Below are positions 9,688 to 18,699 of a DNA stretch of 57,287 bases, piece after piece; the stretch's first letter is position 1, and every line of letters begins with the position of its first letter. The notes under the pieces were generated by a model. It saw only the letters and a program-made list of their open reading frames with translations. It ran no database searches and had not been told where the DNA came from. A program made the translations under genes and the position numbers. This stretch comes from an uncultured Pelagibacteraceae bacterium (GTDB lineage: Bacteria; Pseudomonadota; Alphaproteobacteria; Pelagibacterales; Pelagibacteraceae). The stretch lies in contig CACHCM010000003.1 in NCBI GenBank assembly GCA_902578325.1, positions 1 through 57,287 of the forward strand. The letters are read 5' to 3'.

Positions 9688-11562
9688 TTTAACTATAGCA
9701 AAAGTTCCTAAAGCATTATCAAAATGCTCTTCAAAGATATCTAATTTATCTACTGGAAGATTTGCTGGAATTAATTTCTGCATATTCTTAATTGCATTTG
9801 TAATTGTTTGTTCTTCATTATTATAAATTGCAAATTTATATTCTTGTAAGCAATATTGTAGTTTTGGATTCATTGGTGGTGGAGCTACATTAGAAGTTAA
9901 ATATGTTCTTGCTGGTAAATAATTTACCAATGAAGGATAGAAACCAACAATTCCAAGACCTATCAATTGTAAAATAATAAACGGAACAACTCCTTTCCAA
10001 ATATTTAAAGTAGTAACAAGTTTTGAAGCTACTCCTTTTAAATAAAATAAAGCAAATCCAAATGGTGGGGTTAAAAATGAAGTTTGTAAATTTACCCCAA
10101 TCATAACACCAAGCCAAATTGCACTTACATTCGCACCGGGTTCAGCTAATAATATAGGAGCAATAGTAGGAACAACAACTACAGCTATTTCAATAAAATC
10201 AAGAAAGAAACCTAATAAAAAGATAACTACCATTACAACAACAAACTGAGTCCAAAACCCTCCTGGTAAATCTTGAAGAAAGTCTCTTACTAACTCTTCA
10301 CCTCCAAATGCCCTAAATCCAGAGGTTAACATTGCTGCCCCGAGTAGAATTATAAATACCATTGAGGTAGTTACACAAGTTTCTACCACAACTTCTTTTA
10401 AAACATCTTCTATTTTAAATGATCTCCAAAAACTCCATACAACACTTGCTAAAAATGTAATTGTAAAAAATAATGCAATTAATATTGCGCCTAGATCTCT
10501 AGTGTCAACAGCTTTAATATTTAAGTTATAATTTTTAGATAAAAAATAAATTGGAATTAAAGATACGATTGAAATTATTATTGGATAATATGCATTCTTT
10601 TTACCTTGATGCAATCGATAGCCTGCCATCATTGTTGCACCAATAGCACCTATTGATCCAGCCTGATTTACTGTAGCAATACCCATAAGTATAGATCCTA
10701 AAACTGCAAAGATTAGAGCAAGTGGTGGAATAATTACTAAAACAACTTTGATCCAAAATTTAGAATCGAAATTTCCTTTAAATGGAACAGGAGGAGCTGC
10801 TTTTGGGTTTAATCTTGCATACACAAATATGTAAAGCATATACAATCCAACCAAAACTAATCCTGGTAATAATGCTCCTAAAAACATATCCCCAGCTGAA
10901 GTAGACCCTACTCTAAATTCTCCAGGCATATTAAATTCGCCAGTTAAAATTTTATAATCAGTCTGACGCATAGTATTTGCAACGTCAGCGGCACTTGCCA
11001 ATTGATCAGCAATAATAATTAAGACAATTGAAGGAGGTATAATTTGACCAAGTGTACCAGAGGAACAAACAATTCCACTTGCTAATCTTTTGTCATATTT
11101 ATTATTTAACATTGTGGGTAAGGAAATTAGTCCCATTGCTATTACTGTTGCTCCAACTATTCCGGTTGTCGCTGCAAGTAATGCACCAACAAAGATAACA
11201 GAAATACCAAGCCCTCCTGGAATTGGTCCAAATAGTTGTCCCATAGTAACTAAAAGGTCTTCTGCAATTTTTGATTTTTGCAACATTATCCCCATAAAGA
11301 TAAACAATGGGATCGCAATTAAGGTGTCAGTTTCTACATCCCAATAATTACTCCTAAAATTAGTAATACCAGCGGTTAACCATTCTTTAGGCCCATCAAC
11401 AGCAAAATAAGCACTGGGGTCTCCTGCAAATAAATAACCGAAAAAAGCAGCTAGTCCTATTGAAATTATTGCTGATCCAGGCAGTGCAAAAGCTACTGGA
11501 AAACCAGATGCCAAAGCTCCAATCATTATAATTACCAGTAAAGCTAAAAATAAATGTTCCAT
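9670..11562 (-). CDS. TRAP transporter large permease (DctM-like, mannitol/chloroaromatic type)
   Basis: Multi-TM DctM pattern (IPLFIFMGIMLQKS, GLISLPTMLNNKYDKRLASGIVCSSGTLGQIIPPSIVLI, LQTSFLTPPFGFALFYLKG). Confidence 0.92.
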   Translation of the reverse strand: MEHLFLALLVIIMIGALASGFPVAFALPGSAIISIGLAAFFGYLFAGDPSAYFAVDGPKEWLTAGITNFRSNYWDVETDTLIAIPLFIFMGIMLQKSKIAEDLLVTMGQLFGPIPGGLGISVIFVGALLAATTGIVGATVIAMGLISLPTMLNNKYDKRLASGIVCSSGTLGQIIPPSIVLIIIADQLASAADVANTMRQTDYKILTGEFNMPGEFRVGSTSAGDMFLGALLPGLVLVGLYMLYIFVYARLNPKAAPPVPFKGNFDSKFWIKVVLVIIPPLALIFAVLGSILMGIATVNQAGSIGAIGATMMAGYRLHQGKKNAYYPIIISIVSLIPIYFLSKNYNLNIKAVDTRDLGAILIALFFTITFLASVVWSFWRSFKIEDVLKEVVVETCVTTSMVFIILLGAAMLTSGFRAFGGEELVRDFLQDLPGGFWTQFVVVMVVIFLLGFFLDFIEIAVVVVPTIAPILLAEPGANVSAIWLGVMIGVNLQTSFLTPPFGFALFYLKGVASKLVTTLNIWKGVVPFIILQLIGLGIVGFYPSLVNYLPARTYLTSNVAPPPMNPKLQYCLQEYKFAIYNNEEQTITNAIKNMQKLIPANLPVDKLDIFEEHFDNALGTFAIVKKITKN

Positions 11563-11565
11563 TAT

Positions 11566-12153
11566 TTAATTATTTAAAAGTTTGTGACTACTACTCATAA
11601 AATAACTTGTGAATTGAGTTAACATACTTACTGCAAATACTGCTAAGTAAACTGCCATTAAATAAAGTAAATATAATCCATTCGAACCTTGCTGAGTAAT
11701 TTCAAATGAAATTACTGGACCATTAATGATACTAGCTTTACCACCCATACCCAAAAATATAACTATCAAACATAAAGGAATGCCTAAAATGAGAGATCCA
11801 ATTGCATTCGTCCATGCCTTCTTTCTCTCACTAAAATTAGCATACAAAACATCAACTCTTACATGACCTTCGTGAATTAATGCATATGCACTTGCAAAAA
11901 GATAAAGTGCAGCATACCAAAAACGAACAAGATCTCCTTGAAAAGCTTGTTCATATTGAAATATAAATCTTGATACAACTATCAAGAACTCACTTCCAAC
12001 TACTAAAACTGCTAACCAAATAAATCCTACAGATCTTGTGAAATAACCGATTACAAAAGAAGCTAATATAAGTGGGAAATGTATATATGAAATTCTGAAA
12101 GCAGGTTTTACTAAATTAATTTTAACTTGTTCCCCAAAAATTGGCTCAACCAA
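11566..12153 (-). CDS. TRAP transporter small permease (DctQ-like)
   Basis: DctQ features (ALIHEGHVRVDVLYANFSERKKAW); listed start would be TTG. Confidence 0.85.
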   Translation of the reverse strand: MVEPIFGEQVKINLVKPAFRISYIHFPLILASFVIGYFTRSVGFIWLAVLVVGSEFLIVVSRFIFQYEQAFQGDLVRFWYAALYLFASAYALIHEGHVRVDVLYANFSERKKAWTNAIGSLILGIPLCLIVIFLGMGGKASIINGPVISFEITQQGSNGLYLLYLMAVYLAVFAVSMLTQFTSYFMSSSHKLLNN

Positions 12154-12550
12154 TTTTTTCTACAACCATAAATGAGATTAAAAAGTCTGCTACTCCAACA
12201 ATTAGCACTGCCCAGAATGAAGATCTAATAATATATGCTGTTATTTTTTTTAGTATTTCTGAGTCTGTTTGTAATGTTTGTTTTAAAGATTTTAAAACAA
12301 ACATTATAACTCCTATAAAACATAAAAAATAAAATAATAATTGAATATACGACAGACTCATCGCAAGTCCCTCTAAAGGTTCTTTTAATTTTTTAAATCC
12401 AAATATTTCATAGTGAGAAAAAAGTTTTTTAACTCCTGGCCAATCAAACCAAACTGTTAAAACATTATTTATTAAAAAAATTAATGTTAATGTTAAGATA
12501 GAATAACTAAATATTCTTATTAAAATAGATAAGTTTTTTTTCTCAATCAT
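12146..12550 (-). CDS. Membrane protein, probably the N-terminal part of the adjacent DctQ-like small permease
   Basis: 3-4 TM segments; ends VVEKIG* exactly where 11566-12153 starts; removing one A from the A6 run at 12154-12159 fuses them as ...VVEKLVEPIFGEQ... Confidence 0.6.
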   Translation of the reverse strand: MIEKKNLSILIRIFSYSILTLTLIFLINNVLTVWFDWPGVKKLFSHYEIFGFKKLKEPLEGLAMSLSYIQLLFYFLCFIGVIMFVLKSLKQTLQTDSEILKKITAYIIRSSFWAVLIVGVADFLISFMVVEKIG

Positions 12551-12578
12551 ATGACAAAACTTTTAATGATATATAAAA

Positions 12579-12602
12579 AGAGGGCCCGTTTAAGGGCCCT
12601 CT
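12579..12602 (-). terminator. GC-rich hairpin + T tract between TRAP SBP and its permease genes
   Basis: AGAGGGCCC-GTTTAA-GGGCCCTCT perfect 9-bp stem; on the minus strand followed by TTTTTATAT. Confidence 0.85.
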
Positions 12603-12621
12603 AGTATTAATTAGAATTAAA

Positions 12622-13746
12622 TTATACTCCTAATGCTCTATTTCTTTGAGAAATGTACGGTGAGTCAGACAAATTTGTCCAAGCACCTATTTCTTTTCGT
12701 CCTTTAACAAAAGCAGCATGCACTTTCTGAGCAAGAGCACTATGTTGCTGAACTTCGTCAAAAACTTCTGCAGCACCTTTAGCAAAAGCGTCATAAACTT
12801 TATCGTTAAACTTCTCAAGTTTAACTCCATTTTCGTTTACTAAACGATCTAATGCTGCTCCATTTTTTGCATTATATTCAGCCATAGTAGTTGTATCAGC
12901 CCAGTCACAAGCAGTTTTTATAATCAACTGATCTGACTTAGTTAGACTTGTGAACCAAGATTTATTTACACCACAACATAGGGTTGATCCTGGTTCGTGC
13001 ATTCCTGGATAGTAATAATACTTGGCTGCTTCATAAAACTTGAAAGCCTCATCATTCCAAGGTCCTACCCATTCCGTTGCATCAATTGCACCAGACACAA
13101 GGTTTTCATAAATTTGTCCACCTGGAAGTGAAATTGGAGAACCACCAAGTTTTCCAAGTACTTGTCCACCTAAACCAGGCATACGCATTTTTAAACCCTT
13201 AATATCATTAGCTGATCTAATTTTTTTGTTAAACCAACCACCCATTTGCACTCCAGTGTTACCAGCAGCAAAACTTTGTGTTCCGAAATCGTCAGTCAAT
13301 TCATCCCACAGCTCTTGTCCACCAGCAAATTTTAACCACGCATTCATTTCAGCATATGTGAAACCAAATGGAACGGCAGTAAAATATCCAAATGCAGGGT
13401 GTTTTTTTACCCAGTAATAATCAGCACCGTGATACATTTGAGAGTTACCTGATGCAACTTCATCAAACGAGTCAAATGCTTTTACTCTTTCGTTAGCAGC
13501 ATAATAAGTAACTTGAATTCTTCCATCACTCATATCGCTTAATCTTTGAGCAAGTCTTTGTGCACCAGTTCCTAGGCCTGGAAAATCTCTAGGCCAAGTA
13601 GCTACCATAGAAGCTTCTATTCTCTCTTTGGCAACAGCTGGAGCAGATAAAGCAACAGCAGCAACACCAGTTGCAGCTGCAGTTTTAAAGAACTTACGTC
13701 TTGAAGGTGATCTAGAAACCTTCAATGATTTTTTTTCTTTAATCAT
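12622..13746 (-). CDS. TRAP transporter solute-binding protein (DctP-like, Tat signal)
   Basis: SRRKFFKTAAATG twin-Arg leader; GGQIYENLVSGAIDATEWVGPWND typical of the mannitol/chloroaromatic/2-oxoacid TRAP SBP type. Confidence 0.93.
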   Translation of the reverse strand: MIKEKKSLKVSRSPSRRKFFKTAAATGVAAVALSAPAVAKERIEASMVATWPRDFPGLGTGAQRLAQRLSDMSDGRIQVTYYAANERVKAFDSFDEVASGNSQMYHGADYYWVKKHPAFGYFTAVPFGFTYAEMNAWLKFAGGQELWDELTDDFGTQSFAAGNTGVQMGGWFNKKIRSANDIKGLKMRMPGLGGQVLGKLGGSPISLPGGQIYENLVSGAIDATEWVGPWNDEAFKFYEAAKYYYYPGMHEPGSTLCCGVNKSWFTSLTKSDQLIIKTACDWADTTTMAEYNAKNGAALDRLVNENGVKLEKFNDKVYDAFAKGAAEVFDEVQQHSALAQKVHAAFVKGRKEIGAWTNLSDSPYISQRNRALGV

Positions 13747-13873
13747 TACTCTCTCCTCTTCATTGTTAATTAACAGTAAAGATTAAATTACAAATGTGCG
13801 TTTAAGTCTAGATTAAAATAACTGTAAACCATTGTATTACAATCTGAGGTAGTAAATTTACGAATTATTAAAT

Positions 13874-14074
13874 TTATTTTTTGTCGAAGAAGGCTTCGTA
13901 CAACATCATCGATATCGCAAGTATCATCAATATATAAACTGGTAACACATCAAGAAAACCAATCATCATAGATCTTGTAAGTGTTGTTGCTAAACCTATA
14001 AGAAAAAAGATTGCAAAAGAAAGTCCTATTAGTGTTACAAGTTTATTCATTAAATTTCTCACTTTCTTTTTCAA
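13874..14074 (-). CDS. Small hypothetical membrane protein
   Basis: 66-aa two-TM ORF overlapping the amidase 3' end. Confidence 0.5.
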   Translation of the reverse strand: MKKKVRNLMNKLVTLIGLSFAIFFLIGLATTLTRSMMIGFLDVLPVYILMILAISMMLYEAFFDKK

Positions 14075-15395
14075 GCCAACTGGAAACTCCTAAGAAACGA
14101 TTATCGTCATATTTCTCTCCAACAACTTGAATGCCTAATGGTAAATTATTTTCGCCTTGAAGTAAAGGGAGTGAAATACAAGGAGTTCCTAGGTAAGACC
14201 AAACTTTATTAAAATCTGCTGATCCAGTACTCTTCAGACCTTTTAGGGCGACGCCTGGACTGGATGGGGATAAAACTCCGTGATAGTCCTCGAATACTTC
14301 TTTATATGAGTCATAACTTCTTTTCATAAAATCTATTGCTTCAGCATATTCTCTTGCAGAATGTTTTCTTCCATTTGAAATTGCAGTTTGCATAATTTTT
14401 GAAAGTTTTGATTTATAATTTTTGTAATAATCACTAAAATTATTAGCTAGATCAGTTTCATAAATTATTTGATGATATTTGTGGATATCTTTAAAATAAG
14501 ATGGAGTATCATGAACTTCAATATTTTTTTTAAATGACTTTATAAAATATTCAAAAGCTTCCTTAGATTTTTTGTCAATTGCTTTCCAAAATTCAGTTTT
14601 ATAAAATATGAACTTAGGTTCATATAAAGGACCTTTTTTTACAGCGTCGACCATATTATTTGAAGAATAATAAACAGTGGCAGGGTCATGGGAGTCCTTT
14701 TTAATTAATTCTTTAACTAAATAAGCTATGTCCTCAACTGTTTTTCCAAAAACTCCTAAATGGTCAAGTTTTTCGGAAGTCTTTAATACTCCATTTCTAG
14801 AAATCAAACCAAATGAAGGTTTGTATCCAACAACACCGCAATAAGATGCTGGTCTAATTATTGAGCCACCAGTTTGTGATCCTATTGAAAGTGGAGCCAT
14901 ATAAGATGCGATAACTGCAGCAGAACCACTTGATGATCCTCCTGGTGTTCGTGAATAATCGTGTGGGTTTTTTGTTTTGGAGGGATTTAAATATGCTAAT
15001 TCAGTAGTAACAGTTTTACCCATCACAATAGCCCCTGAAGAAGTTAATAAATCAACTATTTCTGCATTCTGTGAATAAGATTTACCTTTTCTTATCGGTG
15101 TACCACATTCAGTTGGCATATCTAAAGTACCAACAATATCTTTAATCGCTACAGGAATACCATGTAGTGGACCAATGGGTTTTCCAGATTTTTTGTAAGC
15201 ATCTGACTCTTTGGCTTTTTCCAATAGTAATTCTTTGTCAAAAAAAGCCCAAGCATTTATATCTTTTTCAAACTTATTAATTCTCTTAATATATGCTTCA
15301 CATATTTCGACAGAAGTAATTTGAGAATTTGAAATTTTATTTATTAATTCTTGAACAGAAAAATTTACAATTTCATTCATCAAGTTAGTTAGCAA
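14043..15395 (-). CDS. Amidase (amidase-signature family)
   Basis: GPLHGIPVAIKDIVGT, TPGGSSSGSAAVIASYMAPLSIGSQTGGSIIRPASYCGVVGYKPS. Confidence 0.93.
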   Translation of the reverse strand: MLTNLMNEIVNFSVQELINKISNSQITSVEICEAYIKRINKFEKDINAWAFFDKELLLEKAKESDAYKKSGKPIGPLHGIPVAIKDIVGTLDMPTECGTPIRKGKSYSQNAEIVDLLTSSGAIVMGKTVTTELAYLNPSKTKNPHDYSRTPGGSSSGSAAVIASYMAPLSIGSQTGGSIIRPASYCGVVGYKPSFGLISRNGVLKTSEKLDHLGVFGKTVEDIAYLVKELIKKDSHDPATVYYSSNNMVDAVKKGPLYEPKFIFYKTEFWKAIDKKSKEAFEYFIKSFKKNIEVHDTPSYFKDIHKYHQIIYETDLANNFSDYYKNYKSKLSKIMQTAISNGRKHSAREYAEAIDFMKRSYDSYKEVFEDYHGVLSPSSPGVALKGLKSTGSADFNKVWSYLGTPCISLPLLQGENNLPLGIQVVGEKYDDNRFLGVSSWLEKESEKFNE

Positions 15396-16746
15396 ATAAT
15401 TGATCAGGTAACCACAAAGCTATACCTGGAAATAAATACATTAAAACCATTCCAAAAATAACAATCGCTAAGAATGGCATGATGCCTTTAAATACCTCAA
15501 TTAATTCAACATTTTTAGATTGCACACCTTTTAAGTAATAAGCCGACATGGCCATGGGGGGGGTTAAAAATGATGTTTGTAAATTTAAAGCAATTAACAT
15601 TGCAAAAAAATAAGGGTTAACTCCAAAAAATTCTACTAAAGGTAAAAATATTGGAACAAATATAATTAATATTTCTGTCCATTCTAATGGCCAGCCTAAT
15701 AAGAAAATTATAATTTGTGTAATGACTAAAAATTGCCAAGGTTGTATATCCATTGATTTAAAAAAATGCTCAAATACTTCATGTCCTCCTAAATATGAAA
15801 ATACTGACGCAAACGTCCAAGATCCAATAAACAACCACATAATCATTGCGGTAGTTTTTGCAGTAAGAAATACTGACTCTTTAAAATTTTTCCATTTTAG
15901 AGATTTATAAAAGAAAGATAAAACTAACGCTCCAAAAGCTCCAACACCTGCAGCTTCTGCTGGGGTAGCTAAGCCAGCAAGAATGCTTCCTAATACTAAG
16001 ATAATTAATGAAAATAATGGTAAGAATGAAACCAAAACTTCTTTTAAAATTACTGATCTTGGTGGAATTTCTTCTTTAGGAGGCTTAGGTGCAACTGATG
16101 GATTAAAATAAGCCAAAATAATTGCATATAAAATATATAAACCTGCTAACATCAAACCAGGAAATATTGCTGCTGCAAATAATCTTAATGGAGATAACTG
16201 AGCTATTACTGCATAAACAATAAGCATAATGCTAGGAGGAATTAAAATTCCTAAACATCCTCCAGCACATATTACTCCTGATGCAAATTTTTTATCATAA
16301 CCAGCTTTGACCATTGCAGGCCAAGCAAGCAAACCCATTAAAGTCACAACTGCTCCAATTATACCCGTTGCTGTAGAAAATAAAGTACAAGTAACTAGGG
16401 CAGCAACTGCCATTGATGCTGGAAGAGAATGAGATGCAAGTCTTATGGCATAAAATAATCTTGCAACTATGCCTGCTCTTTCAACTAAATATCCCATAAA
16501 TAAAAACAAAGGTACGGCGGTGAGGACATGGTTATCCATCACAGAGTAGGTATTTGAAACAAATAAATTAAATATCCTATTATCTAATAGATGATCCATT
16601 CTTGACGGATCAAAATATGCGTAATACCCAAATCCTAAACCCATTGCCATTAAAGTAAATGCAATAGGAAATCCGAGTAATACAGCAAACAGAAATATCA
16701 CCATCATTAAAATAGCAATTTCTGGATTTGTTAAACTAAACAACAT
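15385..16746 (-). CDS. TRAP transporter large permease (DctM-like)
   Basis: VPLFLFMGYLVERAG, GVICAGGCLGILIPPSIMLIVY, NLQTSFLTPPMAMSAYYLKG. Confidence 0.93.
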   Translation of the reverse strand: MLFSLTNPEIAILMMVIFLFAVLLGFPIAFTLMAMGLGFGYYAYFDPSRMDHLLDNRIFNLFVSNTYSVMDNHVLTAVPLFLFMGYLVERAGIVARLFYAIRLASHSLPASMAVAALVTCTLFSTATGIIGAVVTLMGLLAWPAMVKAGYDKKFASGVICAGGCLGILIPPSIMLIVYAVIAQLSPLRLFAAAIFPGLMLAGLYILYAIILAYFNPSVAPKPPKEEIPPRSVILKEVLVSFLPLFSLIILVLGSILAGLATPAEAAGVGAFGALVLSFFYKSLKWKNFKESVFLTAKTTAMIMWLFIGSWTFASVFSYLGGHEVFEHFFKSMDIQPWQFLVITQIIIFLLGWPLEWTEILIIFVPIFLPLVEFFGVNPYFFAMLIALNLQTSFLTPPMAMSAYYLKGVQSKNVELIEVFKGIMPFLAIVIFGMVLMYLFPGIALWLPDQLFAN

Positions 16747-17320
16747 CTATTTTTTCTTCCTCTTTAGATTTTCTCATTAAAATTTTTTCAGTTTCTTCAG
16801 CACCGGCATCTCTCTCTGGCCAATGTCCTGTTCTAATACAAATAATTGCTCTAAATACTTCACTAATTCCTTGGAGTGTAAGAAGTATACCTGATAAAGG
16901 TATTAATGATTTTGCCATATAAATTTGAATTTGTGCTGGACTATTCCAACTTGTTTCTTTCACCATCCATGCCTTAGCTGCATATTCATATCCATAAAAT
17001 GCAAGTGCAATCACCCCTGGAAAAAAGAAGATGAAATATAATATTAAATCTATCCATCCTTGAACTTTAGTTGGAAACAATCTGTAAATAACATCTCCTC
17101 TAACGTGAGCTTCTGTTGCTAAGGTGTAAGCTCCAGCCATCATAAATATCGCTCCATACATTTGTAAACTGAAATCAAAATTCCATAAAGTAGGAGCATT
17201 AAATGCGTAAGCCATAATAACCTCATAACATGTTCCTCCCATCAAAATTACTATGCACCATGAGAAGGCTTTACCCATTGAGGTACTAAGAGTATCTGCA
17301 AATTTTATATAAGAGTACAT
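16736..17320 (-). CDS. TRAP transporter small permease (DctQ-like)
   Basis: Four-TM ORF with TEAHVRGDVIYRLFPTKVQGW. Confidence 0.9.
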   Translation of the reverse strand: MYSYIKFADTLSTSMGKAFSWCIVILMGGTCYEVIMAYAFNAPTLWNFDFSLQMYGAIFMMAGAYTLATEAHVRGDVIYRLFPTKVQGWIDLILYFIFFFPGVIALAFYGYEYAAKAWMVKETSWNSPAQIQIYMAKSLIPLSGILLTLQGISEVFRAIICIRTGHWPERDAGAEETEKILMRKSKEEEKIDVV

Positions 17321-17366
17321 ATTTAACTAACTTATCTTAATTTTCTTAATTAATTCAATTAAAAAA

Positions 17367-17388
17367 AAGGGGGCTAAAAAGCCCCCTT
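17367..17388 (-). terminator. GC-rich hairpin between second TRAP SBP and its permease genes
   Basis: AAGGGGGCT-AAAA-AGCCCCCTT followed on minus strand by TTTTTT. Confidence 0.85.
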
Positions 17389-17409
17389 AATTTTTTATAT
17401 ATTTGAACC

Positions 17410-18567
17410 TTAGATTTTAACTTTCGCTAACGGACCAAACTCATTTTCATAAGCAAGTCTGTAGTTAGGCTGATTCATTAGTAAATATTTCATTACTCTT
17501 TTCGCGTAAGCTTTTTGTGAATCAACAATCTTCTTAAAGAATGGATCTTTAGAAGAGAAATCACCTACAACTTTATCCCAACCTTTTAACTGCTCTGCTA
17601 AAATTGCATCTGAAGTTTGGTAAACGTTTACTTTATGCTCATTCATCAATTTAGATAAATCAGCTGAGTATCTTACCAAAGCTTTAAAGTAGTTAGCGGT
17701 ATTTGCTGCATACGAAGCATTTTTTAATATTGCTTGGTTTGCAGGAGATAAGCTATTAAATGTTTTTTTGTTAATAGGTATTTCAAACATCTCTTGTGAT
17801 TGGTGGAAAGATCCTAAGTGATAATGCTTAGAAACATCTTGCATACCAAACTGAGAGTCTGAAGTTGGGTTGTTAAACTCAGCAGCTTCAATCAAACCAG
17901 TTTTCATTGCAGGCTGAATTTCACCACCTGGTAATTGTCTAACTACCATACCCATTGCAGTAAGAACGTTAGTTGCAAGACCAACTGTTCTATACTTCAT
18001 ACCTTTAACGTCACTTACTTTAGTTACGTTCTTTTTGAACCAACCAAAAGGTTGAGCTGGCATAGGCATCGCAAAAACACCAACATAGTCATATCCAACT
18101 TTTGCTAATGTTTCTTCATACAATGCTCTTCCACCACCTTCTTCCATCCAAGCCATTACTTCTTGAGATGATAGACCGTAAGATGGGCCAGTTCCGAAAA
18201 GAGACGCGGCAGGATTTTTTCCATACCAATAAGCAGTAACCCAGTGTCCCATATCAAGAACACCGTCACTTACAGCTTGTCCAATTTCTCCAGTTTTTAC
18301 AACTGCTCCAACAGGTTGAAGATCAATTTTTAAACTTCCACCTGACATGTCTCCGACCATTTTGGCATAGTCTCCGGCCATTTCAAAAAAGATGTTAGCA
18401 CCTGATGGCCATGCTGCTTGCATCTTTAATGTTTGCGGAGCACCAAAAGCAACATTCGGCATTGCTACAGCTGTCGCTGCGGCTGCACCAGTTGCTGCTG
18501 CGGCTTTGAAGAACTTTCTTCTTGAAGGAGTTTTAGAACCCTTCAATGATTTTTTATTTTTAATCAT
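17410..18567 (-). CDS. TRAP transporter solute-binding protein (DctP-like, Tat signal)
   Basis: SRRKFFKAAAATGAAAAT leader; GLIEAAEFNNPTSDSQFGMQD. Confidence 0.93.
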   Translation of the reverse strand: MIKNKKSLKGSKTPSRRKFFKAAAATGAAAATAVAMPNVAFGAPQTLKMQAAWPSGANIFFEMAGDYAKMVGDMSGGSLKIDLQPVGAVVKTGEIGQAVSDGVLDMGHWVTAYWYGKNPAASLFGTGPSYGLSSQEVMAWMEEGGGRALYEETLAKVGYDYVGVFAMPMPAQPFGWFKKNVTKVSDVKGMKYRTVGLATNVLTAMGMVVRQLPGGEIQPAMKTGLIEAAEFNNPTSDSQFGMQDVSKHYHLGSFHQSQEMFEIPINKKTFNSLSPANQAILKNASYAANTANYFKALVRYSADLSKLMNEHKVNVYQTSDAILAEQLKGWDKVVGDFSSKDPFFKKIVDSQKAYAKRVMKYLLMNQPNYRLAYENEFGPLAKVKI

Positions 18568-18699
18568 TTCTTCTCCTCTAGTTAATTAACTGAGATAAAG
18601 TAAAACATAGATTCATATTAGAGTCTTTCTAAAAAGAGGCACAGATTGTCACTATTTAAAGCTAATTAAATTTTTTTACAATCCTGAGTAGAAATTGAC

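Noticed and set aside
13801-13860. TTGTATTACAA-type short palindrome upstream of the TRAP SBP
   Set aside because: Too short and AT-rich to distinguish from background
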